Below, piece by piece: positions 8,662-15,991 of a stretch of DNA of 64,000 bases. Both the position numbers and the translations under genes were made by a program. The notes under the pieces are model-generated. The model made no database searches, was not told the origin of the DNA, and saw nothing but the letters and a program-made list of their open reading frames with translations. Source of the DNA: Plesiomonas sp051652165 (lineage in GTDB: Bacteria > Pseudomonadota > Gammaproteobacteria > Enterobacterales > CAMTGL01); NCBI RefSeq assembly GCF_051652165.1, contig NZ_JBOFTR010000007.1:1-64000 (forward strand). The letters are read 5' to 3'. How positions within the stretch are numbered: position 1 is the first letter of the stretch; each line of letters starts with the position of its first letter.

Positions 8662-8703
8662 AGTGAGTATTTTAAAAGAGACGTTTTTATCTACATACTC
8701 ACT
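8662..8703. other. Hairpin after rseB
   Basis: AGTGAGTAT (8662-8670) pairs perfectly with ATACTCACT (8695-8703). The 24-nt loop contains an inner AAAA/TTTT pairing. It stands 26 nt before the terminator at 8729, so the rseB 3' region carries two consecutive hairpins. Confidence 0.45.
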
Positions 8704-8728
8704 ATCTGAATATATAAAAATATCTAAT

Positions 8729-8767
8729 AGGTAAGCCCACTATATGAAGGCTTACCTCTTTGTTTTT
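8729..8767 (+). terminator. Rho-independent terminator between rseB and rseC
   Basis: AGGTAAGCC (8729-8737) pairs perfectly with GGCTTACCT (8749-8757) around an 11-nt loop. The sequence after it, CTTTGTTTTT, is T-rich. It should end most rpoE-rseA-rseB transcripts before rseC. Confidence 0.75.
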
Positions 8768-8794
8768 AGATTTAACTGAAAACAAAGAGACACT

Positions 8795-8847
8795 GAAATA
8801 GAGTGCTCTAACTGGCTATAGAGGTTGAGCATTGTACTCTGTATTTC
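8795..8847. other. Inverted repeat upstream of rseC
   Basis: GAAATA-GAGT (8795-8804) is complementary to ACTC-TG-TATTTC (8836-8847) with a 2-nt bulge. It ends 26 nt before the rseC ATG and could be leader structure or a binding site. Confidence 0.35.
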
Positions 8848-8873
8848 AACCAACTCTGAGATAGAGATAACGC

Positions 8874-9353
8874 ATGATTCAAGAAAAAGTGACGGTTGTT
8901 AGTTATCAAGAAGGGGTTGCAACGGTTGCGTGCCAGCAAAAATCAAGTTGTAGTGGGTGTGCAAGTGCATCTCATTGCGGTATGAGTGTATTAGATAACA
9001 TCTCTAAGGGCAACATACATACACTTAAACTACACAGTGATGTGGCGTTAACAGCGGGCCAACAAGTTGATATTGGAATATCTGAAGCTAGCTTAGTCAG
9101 ATCAGCGTTTACACTCTATTTTATCCCGTTATTAGGGTTAGTAGTAAGTGCATTGATTGCAAATCAATATTTTAGACAAGAGTGGATTGTTATTGTAATG
9201 ACCGCATTCGGTACGGGAATTGGTTTTTTTATTGCACGAAATATAGCGCAACGAGCCAGCCAACAAAAAGCCTATCAACCCACTATCCTATCAACAATAG
9301 ATAGCCTTAATGTCACCCATGGTCAAAAAATACATTCTGATCAACACTTGTGA
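8874..9353 (+). CDS. rseC: SoxR-reducing / sigma-E modulator RseC
   Basis: RseC/RsxC-type inner-membrane protein, known to support SoxR reduction with the Rsx/Rnf complex and to influence sigma-E weakly. The 159 aa equal the E. coli length. The N-terminus has four Cys at 20, 26, 29 and 35, the expected Fe-S type cluster. Two transmembrane helices follow at about residues 76-93 and 99-117, then a short cytoplasmic tail. The start is ATG after a GAGAT-type ribosome site. In E. coli it directly follows rseB. Here a 259-bp gap with a terminator separates them, so it probably has its own promoter. Confidence 0.93.
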   Translation: MIQEKVTVVSYQEGVATVACQQKSSCSGCASASHCGMSVLDNISKGNIHTLKLHSDVALTAGQQVDIGISEASLVRSAFTLYFIPLLGLVVSALIANQYFRQEWIVIVMTAFGTGIGFFIARNIAQRASQQKAYQPTILSTIDSLNVTHGQKIHSDQHL

Positions 9354-9690
9354 TGTTGTTACTCATCGTGCTGTAAAACGGAGGGTGATAACCCCTTTAA
9401 CTGCACATTAAAAAGAGAAATAAAAAGCAAAATAGTAAAAACACAATAAACCTGATTTTACTATAATCACATCAAAATTAATGTTAGTGCACAATTTACG
9501 TCGCGAGTTTGTTGGTATTGCTGCTCTAATTATGACTAAGTGACCCACTTAAACTGGAATAAATAGGGCTAATCCACAAAGTGAATGCGCGCAAGGATAG
9601 CGAGTAACCAGCGATTCAGGTAGAATCCACCCACTTAAATCATTAACACTGATTCTGCTTTGATTCCTAGCAAAGGTCGCGCAAATTCTG
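9354..9690 (+). other. Gene-free gap upstream of lepA
   Basis: The 337 bp hold no credible reading frame. A short hairpin GGGT-GATA-ACCC near 9384-9395 could weakly terminate rseC. A perfect TATAAT at 9462-9467 is a possible -10 box but has no good -35. The 10-mer CCCACTTAAA occurs twice, near 9543 and 9631. No known RNA family is recognised. Confidence 0.4.
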
Positions 9691-11484
9691 ATGAAGCATA
9701 TTCGTAACTTTTCCATCATAGCCCACATTGACCACGGTAAGTCGACACTGTCTGACCGGATCATCCAAATTTGTGGCGGTTTATCTGATCGCGAAATGGC
9801 AGCCCAAGTTCTGGACTCTATGGATTTGGAACGTGAGCGCGGTATCACCATTAAAGCGCAAAGCGTTACGCTAGATTATACCGCCCCTGATGGGCAGGTT
9901 TATCAGTTAAACTTTATCGATACTCCAGGCCATGTTGACTTCTCGTATGAAGTATCTCGCTCGCTGGCAGCCTGTGAAGGTGCGCTGCTGGTGGTTGATG
10001 CTGGCCAAGGCGTTGAAGCACAAACATTGGCAAACTGTTACACCGCACTGGATATGAATCTGGAAGTGGTGCCGGTATTGAACAAAATTGATCTTCCTGC
10101 CGCAGAGCCTGAGCGTGTGGCTGAAGAGATTGAAGATATTGTAGGTATTGATGCTACCGATGCGGTGCGCTGTTCAGCGAAGACCGGTGTGGGTGTGCCT
10201 GAAGTGCTGCAACGGTTGGTTGAGTCTATTCCAGCCCCAGAAGGTGACCCTGAAGCGCCGTTACAGGCCCTGATCATTGATTCATGGTTTGATAACTACT
10301 TAGGTGTTGTCTCTTTGGTTCGTATCAAAAACGGCAGCCTGCGTAAAAACGACAAAATTAAAGTGATGAGCACCGGCCAGACTTGGGGTGTTGATCGTTT
10401 GGGTATTTTTACCCCGAAGCAGCTTGATCGTACAGAACTTAACTGTGGCGAAGTGGGCTGGGTTGTTTGCGGTATTAAAGATATTCTGGGCGCTCCAGTG
10501 GGCGATACCCTGACTCTGGCGCGTAACCCAGCAGACAAAGCATTACCGGGCTTTAAGAAAGTAAAACCACAGGTTTATGCCGGTCTGTTCCCTATCAGCT
10601 CTGATGATTATGAAGCATTTCGTGATGCGCTAGGTAAACTAAGCCTGAACGATGCCTCACTGTTTTATGAGCCAGAAAGTTCTACAGCACTGGGTTTTGG
10701 TTTCCGTTGCGGCTTCTTAGGCTTGCTGCACATGGAGATCATCCAAGAGCGTTTAGAGCGTGAATATGATCTTGATTTAATCACCACTGCCCCAACGGTA
10801 GTGTATGAAGTGGCAATCACCAATGGTGATATTGTCTACGTTGACAGCCCATCAAAATTACCACCACTGAATAATATTGATGAGATCCGTGAGCCAATCG
10901 CAGAGTGTCATATGCTATTGCCACAGGCTTATTTGGGTAATGTGATCACTCTGTGTATCGAAAAACGCGGTGTACAAACCAACATGGTTTACCACGGCAA
11001 TCAAGTGGCACTGACCTATGAAATTCCAATGGGTGAAGTGGTGCTTGATTTCTTTGACCGATTGAAATCGACCTCTCGTGGATATGCATCGCTTGATTAC
11101 GGTTTTAAACGTTTCCAAGCCGCTGATATGGTGCGTGTTGATATCATGGTTAACGGTGAGCGTGTTGATGCGCTGGCAATTATTACACACCGTGATAATG
11201 CTCAAGGTCGTGGGCGTGATGTGGTTGAGAAAATGAAAGAGCTGATCCCACGTCAGCAATTTGATATCGCGATTCAAGCGGCTATCGGTAACCAGATTAT
11301 TGCCCGTGCTACCGTCAAACAGTTACGTAAAAACGTACTGGCAAAATGTTATGGTGGTGATGTGAGCCGTAAGAAAAAGCTGCTACAGAAGCAGAAAGAC
11401 GGTAAAAAACGTATGAAGCAGGTCGGTAATGTCGAGCTGCCACAAGAAGCGTTCTTGGCCATTTTGCATGTCGGCAAAGATTAA
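9691..11484 (+). CDS. lepA: Elongation factor 4 (LepA)
   Basis: Ribosome-associated GTPase that back-translocates or assists ribosomes, partly membrane-associated. Its 597 aa are almost identical to E. coli LepA (599). GTPase motifs are G1 AHIDHGKS at residues 11-18, G3 DTPGH at 77-81 and G4 NKID at 131-134. The LepA-specific C-terminal domain rich in basic residues (VSRKKKLLQKQKDGKKRMK) is intact. The Shine-Dalgarno is weak: AAAGG lies about 15 nt from the ATG. It begins the lepA-lepB-rnc-era-recO-pdxJ-acpS series, with 31 nt to lepB. Confidence 0.98.
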   Translation: MKHIRNFSIIAHIDHGKSTLSDRIIQICGGLSDREMAAQVLDSMDLERERGITIKAQSVTLDYTAPDGQVYQLNFIDTPGHVDFSYEVSRSLAACEGALLVVDAGQGVEAQTLANCYTALDMNLEVVPVLNKIDLPAAEPERVAEEIEDIVGIDATDAVRCSAKTGVGVPEVLQRLVESIPAPEGDPEAPLQALIIDSWFDNYLGVVSLVRIKNGSLRKNDKIKVMSTGQTWGVDRLGIFTPKQLDRTELNCGEVGWVVCGIKDILGAPVGDTLTLARNPADKALPGFKKVKPQVYAGLFPISSDDYEAFRDALGKLSLNDASLFYEPESSTALGFGFRCGFLGLLHMEIIQERLEREYDLDLITTAPTVVYEVAITNGDIVYVDSPSKLPPLNNIDEIREPIAECHMLLPQAYLGNVITLCIEKRGVQTNMVYHGNQVALTYEIPMGEVVLDFFDRLKSTSRGYASLDYGFKRFQAADMVRVDIMVNGERVDALAIITHRDNAQGRGRDVVEKMKELIPRQQFDIAIQAAIGNQIIARATVKQLRKNVLAKCYGGDVSRKKKLLQKQKDGKKRMKQVGNVELPQEAFLAILHVGKD

Positions 11485-11515
11485 TTTTCGACAAATATTG
11501 ATTTAAGGAGCAAGC

Positions 11516-12412
11516 ATGGCGAATACCTTCGCGCTGATTTTGGTGCTGGTTACTCTGTTCACCGGCATTATCTGGTGTTTAGATAAACTGGTTTGGGCAC
11601 CTAAGCGTAATGCCAAAAAAGAGGACGTACGTGCGAAGGCGGGCGGCAGTATTGATGAGGCAACCTTAAACAAGGTTGCTCCACAGCCAAGTTGGGTTGA
11701 GACTTCTGTCTCTATCTTTCCGGTTATTGCCGTTGTATTGGTCGTGCGCTCTTTCATCTATGAACCTTTTCAGATCCCTTCTGGTTCTATGATGCCAACC
11801 CTACTGGTAGGTGATTTTATCCTAGTAGAGAAATTTGCCTATGGTATTAAAGACCCGATCTTCCAAAAAACGTTGATCAAAACCGGTGAACCTAAGCGCG
11901 GTGACATTGCGGTATTTAAATATCCAGAAGATCCGAGCTTAGATTACATCAAGCGCGTTGTTGGATTACCGGGAGACACCATTGTTTATCAAGATAAACA
12001 ATTGTTCATTAAGCCCGCCTGTCCTACAGGAAAAGCATGTTTGCCATTAACCAAACTTGAGTATAGCAATATACATCCTAGCCCGTTTTATCAAGGGAAT
12101 GCTCAGTTAATTGAAGCTACTGAGCAGTTAGGGAAAGTAGGGCATAACATTCTTATTAATCCTTATATGCCAGAAGCTACAGCCTACTATTACACTCAAA
12201 CTGGAAAGCCAGTGGGTGAGTGGGTTGTACCTGAAGGTGAATATTTTGTTATGGGTGATAACCGTGACAACAGTAAGGACAGTCGTTTCTGGGGCTTTGT
12301 CCCGAACGCCAATTTAGTCGGTAAAGCTGTTGCTATCTGGATGAGTTTTGATAAAGAACCCGGAGAGTGGCCAACAGGTGTTCGCCTAAACCGAATTGGC
12401 GCAATTCATTAA
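11516..12412 (+). CDS. lepB: Signal peptidase I
   Basis: Inner-membrane serine protease that removes signal peptides from exported proteins. Two N-terminal transmembrane segments lie at about residues 4-22 and 62-79. The catalytic Ser is S91 in PSGSMMPT and the general base is K146 in DYIKRVVGLPGD, the same numbers as in E. coli. The C-terminal signature GDNRDNSKDSR is present. The 298 aa are somewhat shorter than E. coli (324). A good AAGGAG precedes the ATG. It follows lepA by 31 nt and precedes rnc by 15 nt. Confidence 0.97.
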   Translation: MANTFALILVLVTLFTGIIWCLDKLVWAPKRNAKKEDVRAKAGGSIDEATLNKVAPQPSWVETSVSIFPVIAVVLVVRSFIYEPFQIPSGSMMPTLLVGDFILVEKFAYGIKDPIFQKTLIKTGEPKRGDIAVFKYPEDPSLDYIKRVVGLPGDTIVYQDKQLFIKPACPTGKACLPLTKLEYSNIHPSPFYQGNAQLIEATEQLGKVGHNILINPYMPEATAYYYTQTGKPVGEWVVPEGEYFVMGDNRDNSKDSRFWGFVPNANLVGKAVAIWMSFDKEPGEWPTGVRLNRIGAIH

Positions 12413-12427
12413 TCGGTTATGTAGTTG

Positions 12428-13105
12428 ATGAATGCATCATTAAATACTTTACAGCGTAAGCTAGGTTACACCTTTACGAATCAAGAGTTACTTCATCTGG
12501 CACTGACTCACCGCAGTGCCAGCGGTAAACACAATGAGCGTTTAGAGTTCCTTGGTGACTCTATTCTTAGTTTTGTGGTTGCTGATGCGCTATATCATCA
12601 ATTTCCTAAAGTTGATGAGGGCGATATGAGCCGTATGCGTGCAGCATTGGTCCGTGGAAATACACTGGCTGAACTTGCCCGTGAATTTGAACTGGGTGAC
12701 TATTTGCGTCTTGGCCCCGGAGAGCTTAAAAGTGGCGGGTTTCGTCGGGAATCTATCCTGTCTGATACCGTTGAAGCTATCATTGGTGCGGTCTATTTAG
12801 ACACGGGTTTAGAGTCGGTTCGTCAACTGATTTTGCAGTGGTATCAGCAACGTTTGGAAGAGATCCGCCCAGGTGATCGGCAAAAAGATCCTAAAACACG
12901 CTTGCAAGAGTATCTGCAAGGTCGCCGTTTACCGTTACCAGTTTACCATGTGATGCAGGTGCGCGGTGAAGCGCATGATCAAGAGTTCACGATTCATTGC
13001 AGCGTAGAAGGCATGGCTCAACCGGTTATCGGTGTGGGTTCAAGCCGCCGTAAAGCGGAGCAAGCTGCCGCTGATCAAGCACTTACATTGTTGGAGCTGG
13101 TATGA
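12428..13105 (+). CDS. rnc: Ribonuclease III
   Basis: Double-strand-specific endoribonuclease that processes rRNA precursors and structured mRNAs. The 225-aa protein has the RNase III signature HNERLEFLGDS, a second acidic catalytic segment (SDTVEAIIGAVYLD), and a C-terminal double-stranded-RNA-binding domain (about 152-223, with GSSRRKAEQAAA). The frame opens at a TTG at 12425, directly followed by the ATG I use. The ribosome site is poor, so coupling to lepB is likely. It overlaps era by 4 nt. Confidence 0.97.
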   Translation: MNASLNTLQRKLGYTFTNQELLHLALTHRSASGKHNERLEFLGDSILSFVVADALYHQFPKVDEGDMSRMRAALVRGNTLAELAREFELGDYLRLGPGELKSGGFRRESILSDTVEAIIGAVYLDTGLESVRQLILQWYQQRLEEIRPGDRQKDPKTRLQEYLQGRRLPLPVYHVMQVRGEAHDQEFTIHCSVEGMAQPVIGVGSSRRKAEQAAADQALTLLELV

Positions 13106-14010
13106 CCGAAGCTGAAAAAACACATTGTGGCTTTATTGCCATTGTCGGTCGCCCAAATGTTGGGAAATCAACCTTACTGAACCAGTTACTGGGGCAGAAA
13201 ATTTCGATTACCTCACGTAAAGCTCAGACTACGCGTCACCGTATTGTCGGTATTGATACCCAAGGGGCTTATCAGGCTATTTATGTCGATACTCCGGGTT
13301 TGCATATCGAAGAGAAGCGCGCGATTAACCGCTTGATGAATAAGGCTGCCACCAGTTCTATTGGTGATGTAGAGCTGATCATTTTTGTGGTGGAAGGCAC
13401 GAACTGGAATGAAGATGACGACATGGTGCTGGGTAAACTGCGTCATGCCCGTTGTCCGGTCATTCTGGCGATCAACAAAGTTGATTGCATCAAGCAAAAA
13501 GATATTTTGCTGCCACATATTCAGGCGCTAGCAGAGAAGTTTAACTTCCTGAATGTTGTGCCTATTTCGGCTGAAACCGGTGCGGGCGTTGATGAAATTG
13601 CCCGTATTGTGCACGATAAACTGCCAGAAGGTACACATCACTTTCCGGAAGATTATGTCACTGACCGTTCACAGCGGTTTATGGCCTCAGAGATTATCCG
13701 TGAAAAGCTGATGCGCTTTATGGGTGAAGAGCTGCCGTACTCCGTTACCGTAGAGATTGAGCGTTTTGTCGCCACCGAAATGGGTACTTACGATATCAAT
13801 GCGGCAATTTTGGTTGAACGTGAAGGCCAGAAGAAGATGGTGATTGGCGCGAAAGGTAGCAAGATCAAGGTAATTGGTACTGAAGCGCGTCGCGACATGG
13901 AATCGATGTTCGATACCAAAGTGCATCTGGAGCTGTGGGTGAAAGTGAAATCAGGTTGGGCGGATGACGAGCGTGCCTTGCGCAGCCTCGGTTATACGGA
14001 CGATCTGTAA
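13102..14010 (+). CDS. era: GTPase Era
   Basis: Essential Ras-like GTPase that binds the 3' end of 16S rRNA and assists 30S maturation. It has 302 aa (E. coli 301). The P-loop GRPNVGKS is at residues 16-23, followed by DTPGLH, then NKVD, and a C-terminal KH RNA-binding domain with GAKGSKIKVIG. The ATGA overlap with rnc couples their translation, as in many proteobacteria. Confidence 0.98.
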   Translation: MTEAEKTHCGFIAIVGRPNVGKSTLLNQLLGQKISITSRKAQTTRHRIVGIDTQGAYQAIYVDTPGLHIEEKRAINRLMNKAATSSIGDVELIIFVVEGTNWNEDDDMVLGKLRHARCPVILAINKVDCIKQKDILLPHIQALAEKFNFLNVVPISAETGAGVDEIARIVHDKLPEGTHHFPEDYVTDRSQRFMASEIIREKLMRFMGEELPYSVTVEIERFVATEMGTYDINAAILVEREGQKKMVIGAKGSKIKVIGTEARRDMESMFDTKVHLELWVKVKSGWADDERALRSLGYTDDL

Positions 14011-14030
14011 TTGTACAAGGATACTTTCTG

Positions 14031-14747
14031 ATGGATGGGTGGCAGCGTGGCTTTGTACTTCACGCTCGCCCTTACAGTGAAACCAGCCTGATGCTGGATG
14101 TCTTCACTGAAGATCAGGGGCGACTGCGAATACTTGCTAAAGGTGCACGCAGTCGCCGTTCCAATTTAAAGGGCTGTTTACAGCCCTTTACTCCCTTACT
14201 GCTCCGCTGGAGTGGGCGTGGAGAAGTCAAAACATTGCGCAGTGCAGAGCCTGCTGCATTAGCCTTGCCTTTTAGCCGTATTGGTTTATACAGTGCGCTG
14301 TATGTCAATGAGCTGATTACTCGTGTTCTTGAGCCACAAACGGCTTACTCTTCTGTTTTTCTTGACTATCTCACCTGCCTGCGTGAGCTGGCACAATATC
14401 CGAATAATCCAGAACCGGCTCTACGCCGTTTTGAATTGGCACTGTTACAGGCGCTTGGCTATGGGATTGATTTTGTACGCTGTGCAGGTAGTGGGTTACC
14501 CGTTGATAAACAGATGACATACCGTTACCGTGAAGAGAGAGGGTTTATTGCATCACTCATTGTTGATCAACTCAGTTTTAGCGGTCAGCATCTGTATGCA
14601 CTGGCAGCACGCCAATTTGATACCGCTGATCAATTAAAAGCAGCAAAACGCTTTACGCGTTTAGCATTAAAGCCCTATCTTGGTGGTAAGCCATTAAAAA
14701 GTCGGGAGCTTTTCCGCCATTTTGCCAAGGAGTCGAAACATGTCTAA
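14031..14747 (+). CDS. recO: DNA repair protein RecO
   Basis: Recombination mediator that works with RecR to load RecA on SSB-coated DNA. The 238-aa protein (E. coli 242) has the N-terminal OB-fold (GFVLHARPYSETSLMLDVFTE) and a helical C-terminal domain. The zinc Cys set found in some RecO is absent, as in enterics. The Shine-Dalgarno is AAGG, 9-10 nt before the ATG. It overlaps pdxJ by 8 nt. Confidence 0.96.
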   Translation: MDGWQRGFVLHARPYSETSLMLDVFTEDQGRLRILAKGARSRRSNLKGCLQPFTPLLLRWSGRGEVKTLRSAEPAALALPFSRIGLYSALYVNELITRVLEPQTAYSSVFLDYLTCLRELAQYPNNPEPALRRFELALLQALGYGIDFVRCAGSGLPVDKQMTYRYREERGFIASLIVDQLSFSGQHLYALAARQFDTADQLKAAKRFTRLALKPYLGGKPLKSRELFRHFAKESKHV

Positions 14748-15471
14748 GTTACTGCTCGGTGTTAATATTGATCATATCGCGACAATTCGTAATGCTCGTG
14801 GAACAATTTACCCTGATCCAGTGAATGCAGCATTTGTTGCGGAGCAGGCCGGTGCTGACGGTATTACCGTACATTTGCGTGAAGATCGCCGCCATATTAC
14901 TGATCGCGATGTGAAAATCTTACGGCAAACCCTGCAAACGCGGATGAATCTGGAGATGGCTGTCACCGAGGAGATGCTGGCGATTGCTTGTGAGGTGCAA
15001 CCACACTTTTGCTGCTTAGTGCCAGAGAAGCGCGAAGAGGTGACAACCGAAGGTGGGTTGGATGTTGCTGGTCAGCTGAGTAAAATGACTGACGCAGTGG
15101 CACGTTTAACTGCGGCACAGATTAAAGTCTCACTGTTTATTGACCCTGATATGGCGCAAATTGATGCTGCTGTTGCAGTCGGTGCACCATTTATTGAATT
15201 ACATACCGGTGCGTATGCTGATGCGCCAACCGAGGCTGCACAACAACTGGAGTTGGCCCGTATTGCAGCAGCGGCAGAATATGCTGCTGGGCGTGGGCTG
15301 ACGGTCAATGCCGGACATGGCCTGACATACCACAATGTAGCTGCGATCGCGGCCTTACCTGAGATGTATGAGCTAAATATCGGCCATGCAATTATTGGTC
15401 GTGCGGTGATTGATGGGCTGAAGAATGCAGTTTCCGATATGAAGCAGTTGATGCAGGCTGCGCGTGCATAA
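14740..15471 (+). CDS. pdxJ: Pyridoxine 5'-phosphate synthase
   Basis: Condenses 1-deoxy-D-xylulose 5-phosphate with the product of PdxA to make pyridoxine phosphate (vitamin B6). The 243 aa equal the E. coli length. The TIM-barrel motifs include NIDHIATIRNARG near the N-terminus and NAGHGLTYHN near residue 190. The frame extends upstream to 14722, but the ATG at 14740 has an AAGGAG site and the family N-terminus MSKLLLGVNIDH. Its DXP substrate is made by Dxs, encoded at 54363-56255. The stop overlaps the acpS ATG by one base. Confidence 0.97.
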   Translation: MSKLLLGVNIDHIATIRNARGTIYPDPVNAAFVAEQAGADGITVHLREDRRHITDRDVKILRQTLQTRMNLEMAVTEEMLAIACEVQPHFCCLVPEKREEVTTEGGLDVAGQLSKMTDAVARLTAAQIKVSLFIDPDMAQIDAAVAVGAPFIELHTGAYADAPTEAAQQLELARIAAAAEYAAGRGLTVNAGHGLTYHNVAAIAALPEMYELNIGHAIIGRAVIDGLKNAVSDMKQLMQAARA

Positions 15472-15851
15472 TGGCGGTTTGCGGTTTAGGTACAGACATT
15501 GTTGAAATCGCGCGTATTGATGCGGTGGTTAATCGTAGCGGTGAACAGCTGGCCCAGCGAGTTTTGACACCCTACGAGCTGACCTTGTATCAGGCCAGTA
15601 CGCAGCCAGTACGCTTTTTAGCCAAGCGTTTTGCAGTAAAAGAGGCGGCAGCCAAGGCGCTGGGTACTGGATTTCGTGGTGGTATAGCGTTTAATCAGAT
15701 AGAGGTGCGCACTGATCCATTAGGCAAACCCTGTCTGTATTGGTATGCGCATGCAGATACGCAGCGAGCTTTGCTGGGTGCTGTAAGTTCATATGTGACC
15801 ATTGCCGATGAGAAGCATTATGCTGTGGCAACAGTACTTCTTGAACGGTAA
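15471..15851 (+). CDS. acpS: Holo-[acyl-carrier-protein] synthase
   Basis: Transfers 4'-phosphopantetheine from CoA to apo-ACP, activating fatty acid synthesis. The 126 aa equal the E. coli length. The Mg-binding residues are D9 in GLGTDI and E58 in RFAVKEAAAKALGTG. TAATG coupling to pdxJ ends the lepA-acpS series. A terminator follows 40 nt downstream. Confidence 0.97.
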   Translation: MAVCGLGTDIVEIARIDAVVNRSGEQLAQRVLTPYELTLYQASTQPVRFLAKRFAVKEAAAKALGTGFRGGIAFNQIEVRTDPLGKPCLYWYAHADTQRALLGAVSSYVTIADEKHYAVATVLLER

Positions 15852-15891
15852 TGTTGGCAGTGACTTAGCAAGCATAGCAGCTAAAAAAGAG

Positions 15892-15919
15892 AAGGTGAGC
15901 ATGATAGCTCACCTTTTTT
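15892..15919. terminator. Terminator between acpS and barA
   Basis: AAGGTGAGC (15892-15900) pairs with GCTCACCTT (15907-15915) and is followed by T4. On the minus strand the stem is followed by CTCTTTTTT, so it may also end barA transcripts. Confidence 0.88.
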
Positions 15920-15991
15920 ATTCGTATCTTAGTCAGATTTTTTTGCAAAGTGATACTCGTACTTTTGCAACAGTGCTTATATCACCTGCGC

